This document shows, piece after piece, positions 59,606 to 64,000 of a stretch of DNA of 64,000 nucleotides (its first letter is position 1; each line of letters begins with the position of its first letter). The translations under genes and the position numbers were made by a program. The notes beneath the pieces were generated by a model. It was not told the origin of the DNA. It saw only the letters and a list, made by a program, of their open reading frames with translations, and ran no database searches. The stretch lies in contig NZ_JYLF01000011.1 of the NCBI RefSeq assembly GCF_001043055.1, forward strand, positions 83,288 through 147,287, written 5' to 3'. The stretch comes from Pseudomonas weihenstephanensis. Its GTDB lineage: Bacteria > Pseudomonadota > Gammaproteobacteria > Pseudomonadales > Pseudomonadaceae.

Positions 59606-61077
59606 CCCGTAGGATTAGACGCATACGCATAAAGATTCAACCCACCCGCATAGCTGATCGGGTCTTCACTGATAAACCGCCCAACCCGGGGATCATAGTA
59701 CCGATAACGGTTGTAATGCAGCCCTGTTTCATGATCGTGGTACTGGCCCTGAAATCTGATCGGGTTGGTCAGCCCCTCACGCTGCGCCCATTCCGAACGC
59801 TGTTCCCGCACTTCACCCCACGCTTTGTACTGCGCGCTCCAGACGATTTGGCCGTTGTGGTCGGTCAGTTCTTGCGGTGTGCCCAAGTGGTCGCATTGGT
59901 ACCACGCCAACACGTCAATCGGTAGCGCTTGGGGCGTGTGCGTCCACAGCGGATCTTGGTCTATATCGTAGGCGCCTTCGTAGTTCGGCTGCGCCAACAG
60001 GCGGATCGGTTGATGACGCATGGCCTGCGCCACGGGCACGAAGGTGCCGGGTTCGTAGAGGTAATGAACCGTGCGTCCCGCCGTGCCATCGGCCTGGGCC
60101 GGGCTGCTTTCCCAGGCCAAGGTGTCGCCATCCCAACCAAACAGGGTGAAGCCGCAACCCAGTTCGCGTTGTTTACGCGCCTGTTCGTTTTGGTTCCAGT
60201 GCGAGCCGGCTTCCGGTCGATGCTTGTGGTGGGCGTTGGAGTATTTATGGATGCGCCGCCCCAGCGGGTCGTAGGCGTAGTCGACGCTGAGTGTACTGTC
60301 TTCAAAGCGCGCCAGTCGGTCGAACAAGTCCCAGCGCATTTGGCTTTGTTGGCCGTTGTGCCAGCGGCGGATCTGGTTGCCGCGTTCGTCGTATTCGTAG
60401 TGGGTGCCGGCGTATTCGTGCAGCAGGTTGTCCATCAGTTTGTTGCGTTTCGGGTCTTGATCCAGCGGGCGGCGGATTTCAGCCACGCTGTTGTCCAGCA
60501 GGTTGCTGGCCGGGTCGAAGGCGAAGGTTTCAACGCCCAGGCGGCTGGTGGCGCTGAGCAGGCGGCCCACCGGGTCGTAGCGGTAGGACAGCGGCCCGCG
60601 GCGGCTGTCGTTGAGGTCGGTCAGTTGGCCCGCGGCGTCGTATTTGTACTCACGCTTGAGCAATGTGGATGGGTCGTCGCTACGGCTCAGCAGTTGGGCT
60701 TGCAGACGGCCGACCGGGTCCCATTGTTGAGTTTGCAGCAGGCGGTTGCCTTGGTGGCGGGCGACTTCGCGGTGCAGGTCGTCGCGCTCGTAGCCGATCA
60801 GTTCGTGTTCGTCGAGGCGCATGCCCAGCAGGTGGCCGCTGCCGTAGGTCAGCCAGCTGACTTTGTGGCCGTCCGGGCGGGTGGTGGCGATGCGTTGGTT
60901 GAGCACGTCGTACTCGTGTTGCCACACGGCGACTACCGGTTTTTGCAGGCTCAGGTAGTGCTGGTGTTCGCGCAGCAGGTTACCCGCGGGGTCGTGGAAC
61001 CATTGCAGGCGGCTGCCGTCATAGGCGAAGGTTTCGGTTTGCGCGGTGTCGACTGACTTGCCGGAGCTTACCGGCAA
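59590..61077 (-). pseudogene. Orphan Rhs core C (longest core fragment)
   Basis: 495 residues from a TTG at 61077: YD-repeat core from TFAYDGSRLQWFHDPAGNLL through REYKYDAAGQLTDLNDSRRG, EYDERGNQIRRWHNGQQSQM and FQGQYHDHETGLHYNRYRYY to YASNPTGWVIR, where a one-base deletion at the DPLGL site creates a stop. It preserves about 200 more core residues than the other orphan modules. Its right end lies at a 14-bp inverted repeat. Repeats of the YDxxGR type form the Rhs cocoon that encloses the toxin. Confidence 0.85.
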
Positions 61078-61084
61078 GTCAGTC
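61051..61084. repeat. 14-bp inverted repeat at the edge of core C
   Basis: GACTGACTTGCCGG (61051-61064) and CCGGCAAGTCAGTC (61071-61084) form a perfect stem with a 6-base loop exactly where core C similarity begins. It may be a recombination or insertion scar, or a hairpin ending the immunity B transcript; there is no T-run. Confidence 0.75.
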
Positions 61085-61155
61085 GGGTGTGCTTGGAAGA
61101 GGCGGGGCTAGCTGACTCTAAATATTCCTGTACTATCCCTAAGTGGCAATTTAAA

Positions 61156-61536
61156 TTATTGCGTCTCTAATAGTCTAAAAGCTAATGTTGGAGTTCCTTG
61201 CTCTTCAGTGTAATCAGCAATTAGTGTTAGGTCAGTTTTTATCCCTCCAGCCCATAGCTGACAAGCAATTCTGTATGTGTGTGTATCGGCTTCCGTTTCA
61301 TAACAGGCAAACGGGATTCTGCCAGTCACATCTGGTTTAAAAGCAACGCTATACGGGGGAGGCGTCAAGTTCGCAACAATCTCTCCTGATCTTTCGAGCT
61401 CCTCAAAAATCTCGTCATAAATCGCAGGTGTTATTTCAAATGCCTCCAATGTGCCCTGCCCTCTATTTTTAATCGCGCTCAAAAGATCATCTGTAAGTTT
61501 GCATGCTTCATCTCTATTAAATAACTTCATTATCAT
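61156..61536 (-). CDS. Immunity protein for SHHIYQD-type tip B
   Basis: A 126-residue protein (MIMKLFNRDEACKLTDDLLS; FEITPAIYDEIFEELERSGE; DTHTYRIACQLWAGGIKTDL). Its ATG overlaps the tip B stop (ATGA). Distant homologue of the immunity at 56779. AT-rich. Likely specific antidote of tip B. Confidence 0.72.
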   Translation of the reverse strand: MIMKLFNRDEACKLTDDLLSAIKNRGQGTLEAFEITPAIYDEIFEELERSGEIVANLTPPPYSVAFKPDVTGRIPFACYETEADTHTYRIACQLWAGGIKTDLTLIADYTEEQGTPTLAFRLLETQ

Positions 61537-62252
61537 TTCCTTCGTTTTGGGACAGTAGTATTTGATGTTGCAGAAGCCCCAATGCCAGAAAAACATGAAT
61601 CTGCTTTCATAAGGGAGCACCTAGACTCCACCGGACTTAGGCCCGCTCTCCTGACTGCTTTATAAGCGATACGACGCTCAGCAGCCAAGCTCCCTCCCCC
61701 CCTCTGATCTTGGACGCGATTTGCCTTATAGTGAGGTGTGCCACGTGTTGTACCATCTGCATTTCTTCCTTGAAGTACTACTGCAGGCGCATCGTAATAG
61801 TTATAGTTATAGTTATAGTTATAGTTATAGTTATAGTTATAGTTTGGCAGAGCGCTCACAGCTGCATCTTGGTATATGTGGTGTGAGTCATTGAGTCCAC
61901 CTCCAGCCTTTTGCATATCTCTATGGCTTCCTACCTGTACGCCAGCGGCATCTAGAATTTTGTCGCATTCGGCCATACTCGGACTGCAACATTTAGAAAG
62001 CCCGACTGGGTCGATCCATGCCACCGGATTCGGCGCATATTGGTAAAGATTCAACCCACCCGCATAGCTGATCGGGTCTTTGCTGATAAACCGCCCAACC
62101 CGGGGATCATAGTACCGATAGCGGTTGTAGTGCAGCCCTGTTTCGTGATCGTGGTACTGGCCCTGAAATCTGATCGGGTTGGTCAGGCCTTCACGCTGCG
62201 CCCATTCTGAGCACTGTTCTTTTATTTCACCCCAGGCTTTATAAGTTTCAAC
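61533..62252 (-). CDS. Orphan Rhs module B with SHHIYQD-type tip and (Asn-Tyr)8 repeat
   Basis: Only about 65 core residues remain (YKAWGEIKEQCSEWAQREGL to GGLNLYQYAPNPVAWIDPVG); the core starts abruptly at 62252. The tip has LNDSHHIYQDAAVSALPN, then an (NY)n run, APAVVLQGRNADGTTRGTPH, ERRIAYKAVRRAGLSPVESR. It is a paralogue of tip E with the same active-site-like motifs. No own start codon upstream except the in-frame ATG at 62054 inside the core. Stop overlaps immunity B. Confidence 0.75.
   Translation of the reverse strand, partial: VETYKAWGEIKEQCSEWAQREGLTNPIRFQGQYHDHETGLHYNRYRYYDPRVGRFISKDPISYAGGLNLYQYAPNPVAWIDPVGLSKCCSPSMAECDKILDAAGVQVGSHRDMQKAGGGLNDSHHIYQDAAVSALPNYNYNYNYNYNYNYNYYDAPAVVLQGRNADGTTRGTPHYKANRVQDQRGGGSLAAERRIAYKAVRRAGLSPVESRCSLMKADSCFSGIGASATSNTTVPKRRK
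61797..61844. repeat. Hexanucleotide microsatellite, eight ATAGTT units
   Basis: Eight perfect copies of ATAGTT (48 bp) inside toxin tip B, encoding alternating Asn-Tyr on the minus strand. The paralogous tip E has PGYKHREAIAI at this place and no repeat. Slippage would change length in steps of two residues without frameshift. Confidence 0.95.
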
Positions 62253-62320
62253 TTGCCATCCTGCTTTCTAGATAATGGCATAGTCCGTGCGAGTCTGTAT
62301 CTCACCGGCCCTGATGGCTG
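62253..62320. other. Junction between immunity A and the core B fragment
   Basis: 68 bp without similarity to the Rhs core or a gene; marks the recombination point where displaced module B was joined behind immunity A. Confidence 0.5.
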
Positions 62321-62785
62321 TCACTCTCTTGCAGCCTCCCCCCCCCCTTTATTTGCAGTTATGCGCTCTCTTAGATAAGATATGTTGTTATTTATTGTGT
62401 CTCGATACTGCAAAGGATCTAGCTTCTCAATAAATAGACTGCTCCCCCATGGTCTTATTGCAATGTGGTGCTCGCCTAACAGTTTGAAAAAGGCGGCTTT
62501 ATCGCCATCGAAAGATTCAATGCCAAGAGGAAGGCAGCAGTTGCGAATGTCATGTTTTATTACGAGGTCCAATCTATCGTCAATTTCTTCAGCAAAGCAC
62601 TCTTCGGCACAGACATTATCAAGGCGCGCTTCTAAGTCCTCAAGTGAGAGCAGAAGGTTTTTTGCAAGAACTATTTGCTCATAATCGCCAACATTCACAG
62701 ACTGAAAAACAAATCTGCACTGTGAGAACAAGTAGTCGCCGACAGTTGAGAGATTAAGCCCAATTTCAATGATGGGATATTTCAT
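62321..62785 (-). CDS. Immunity protein candidate for tip A
   Basis: A 154-residue protein (MKYPIIEIGLNLSTVGDYLF; RLDNVCAEECFAEEIDDRLD; HHIAIRPWGSSLFIEKLDPL). ATG overlaps the tip A stop (ATGA). The end NKGGGEAARE is encoded across a run of ten G on the coding strand (62338-62347), so its last residues may vary by slippage. No family recognised; role inferred from coupling. Confidence 0.7.
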   Translation of the reverse strand: MKYPIIEIGLNLSTVGDYLFSQCRFVFQSVNVGDYEQIVLAKNLLLSLEDLEARLDNVCAEECFAEEIDDRLDLVIKHDIRNCCLPLGIESFDGDKAAFFKLLGEHHIAIRPWGSSLFIEKLDPLQYRDTINNNISYLRERITANKGGGEAARE

Positions 62786-64000
62786 TTCTTATACCTCCCA
62801 CACAAGCAATCCTTTTTCATTGATACGAACCTTTTATCGACTTCAGGAGGTACTGGGATACCACGGTTCTGCGATGTGTCGCCATTCCAATGAACGTTTC
62901 CGTCATTACTGTTCCCAAAACGGTGAGTAACTCCACTTTCATCCATCGCATACCAGTGCTTACCTTCAGCGTCCGGGATTGCTTTTTTGTACAGCGACTC
63001 TGCATCTTTAGGAAGAACTGATGTTTTTGACCCTCCACCTCTAAAGTTACCCGAAGACGGATCATGATGCCCTGGGTTTTCATATTTAGGTTTAGGACCG
63101 TGATATCTTCCCTTTTTAGGAATGGTTGATAGCCCCAGCGGATCAACCCACCCCGTAGGATTCGGCGCATATGCATACAGATTCAACCCACCCGCATAGC
63201 TGATCGGGTCTTTGCTGATAAACCGCCCAACCCGGGGATCATAATACCGATAGCGGTTGTAGTGCAGCCCTGTTTCGTGATCGTGGTACTGGCCCTGAAA
63301 TCTGATCGGGTTGGTCAGCCCTTCACGCTGCGCCCATTCCGAACACTGTTCTTTTATTTCACCCCAGGCTTTGTACTGCGCACTCCAGGCGATTTGGCCG
63401 TTGGGGTCGGTCAGTTCTTGCGGCGTGCCCAAGTGGTCGCACTGGTACCAGGTCAACACGTCAATCGGCAGCGCTTGGGCCGTGTGCGTCCACAGCGGGT
63501 CCTGGTCGATGTCGTAGGCGGCTTCGTAGTTCGGCTGCGCCAACAGGCGGATCGGTTGATGACGCATGGCCTGCGCCACGGGCACGAAGGTGCCGGGTTC
63601 GTAGAGGTAGTGGACTGTTTTACCCGCCGTGCCATCGGCCTGGGCCGGGCTGCTTTCCCAGGCCAGGGTGTCGCCGTCCCAACCGAACAGGGTGAAGCCG
63701 CAACCCAGTTCACGTTGTTTACGCGCCTGTTCGTTTTGGTTCCAGTGCGAGCCGGCTTCCGGGCGATGCTTGTGGTGGGCGTTGGAGTATTTGTGGATAC
63801 GCCGCCCCAGCGGGTCGTAGGCGTAGTCGACGCTGAGTGTATTGTTTTCAAAGCGCACCAGTCGGTCGAACAAGTCCCAGCGCATTTGGCTTTGTTGGCC
63901 GTTGTGCCAGCGGCGGATCTGGTTGCCGCGCTCGTCGTATTCGTAGTGGGTGCCGGTGTATTCGCGCAGCAGGTTGTCCATCAGTTTGTTGCGCTTGGCG
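62782..64000 (-). CDS. Rhs protein C-terminal part with toxin tip A (continues beyond window)
   Basis: The frame is open to the right edge (core residues AKRNKLMDNLLREYTGTHYE onward), so this is the 3' end of a longer rhs gene, probably the active one. The core is intact, ending YAPNPTGWVDPLGLSTIPKK with the DPLGL cleavage motif. The tip (about 115 aa) has KPKYENPGHHDPSSGNFRGG, LPKDAESLYKKAIPDAEGKH, SNDGNVHWNGDTS and ends DCLCGRYKK. The GHHDP and VHWNG motifs recall a known Rhs tip type that I cannot name. It overlaps its immunity gene by ATGA. Confidence 0.82.
   Translation of the reverse strand, partial: AKRNKLMDNLLREYTGTHYEYDERGNQIRRWHNGQQSQMRWDLFDRLVRFENNTLSVDYAYDPLGRRIHKYSNAHHKHRPEAGSHWNQNEQARKQRELGCGFTLFGWDGDTLAWESSPAQADGTAGKTVHYLYEPGTFVPVAQAMRHQPIRLLAQPNYEAAYDIDQDPLWTHTAQALPIDVLTWYQCDHLGTPQELTDPNGQIAWSAQYKAWGEIKEQCSEWAQREGLTNPIRFQGQYHDHETGLHYNRYRYYDPRVGRFISKDPISYAGGLNLYAYAPNPTGWVDPLGLSTIPKKGRYHGPKPKYENPGHHDPSSGNFRGGGSKTSVLPKDAESLYKKAIPDAEGKHWYAMDESGVTHRFGNSNDGNVHWNGDTSQNRGIPVPPEVDKRFVSMKKDCLCGRYKK

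Noticed and set aside
59929..61056. 375-residue open frame antisense to Rhs core C
   Set aside because: Repeated in every core copy as a shadow; product is low-complexity and lacks a start signal.
61797..61844. Possible CRISPR-like array
   Set aside because: Units are only 6 bp with no spacers; it is a microsatellite.

Overview
The window looks like a chromosomal segment of a fluorescent-type Pseudomonas. Evidence: a complete bkdR-bkdA1A2B-lpdV cluster with high similarity to the remembered P. putida proteins, the speE / mtnCDB / MFS / aroC / prmB / smrB neighbourhood that recurs in Pseudomonas, a small CsrA/RsmA paralogue, YheU and DUF3309 genes, and a tRNA-Ser(UGA). Function names rest on motifs and family recognition by eye; no database search was run.

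Layout. 1-1287: copDC (copD cut by the left edge) and a histidine phosphatase. 1294-6965: branched-chain keto acid dehydrogenase operon with its divergent Lrp-type activator gene bkdR. 7029-10657: an AarF/UbiB-like kinase broken by one extra base in a C7 run, an NCS2 permease and a small XRE regulator. 10661-16459: five tightly packed minus-strand genes (nitrate/sulfonate-type ABC importer, acyl-CoA-dehydrogenase-like flavoprotein, AhpD-like protein) facing an AraC-type regulator. 16515-22164: nickel/peptide-type ABC importer whose binding-protein gene is separated from the permease genes by an opposing glycine-rich gene. 22336-28144: accessory stretch with a TerD-VWA protein, an AT-rich desaturase, a serine-hydrolase-family protein with Cys in the nucleophile position, and an integrase remnant plus truncated oxidoreductase beside tRNA-Ser. 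28268-50000: mostly housekeeping: YccA, TusDCBE, TrpD2-like protein, glutathionyl transferase, YheU, CsrA, YnfA, LTA-synthase-like phosphotransferase, spermidine synthase, ankyrin protein, methionine salvage genes, aroC, prmB and smrB.

50217-64000 is the most unusual part. A decayed SOS locus (frameshifted umuD with a clean LexA box but no umuC, and a truncated yedK) abuts a long minus-strand array of displaced Rhs C-terminal modules. The main Rhs gene enters from beyond the right edge. Downstream of it are at least six further core fragments, each with its own variable toxin tip and mostly a following immunity candidate, interspersed with three small PAAR genes. Two tip/immunity families occur twice (an SHHIYQD-type tip and a GIY-YIG-like tip with Imm44-like partners), and one of them seems to be part of a duplicated block (tip - immunity - PAAR - linker - core). 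Decay is graded: right-hand units are mostly open, left-hand units carry frameshifts, stops and deletions. The array probably stores alternative toxin tips and keeps immunity genes after toxin replacement; delivery by a type VI secretion system is inferred from PAAR only, since no T6SS structural gene is in the window.
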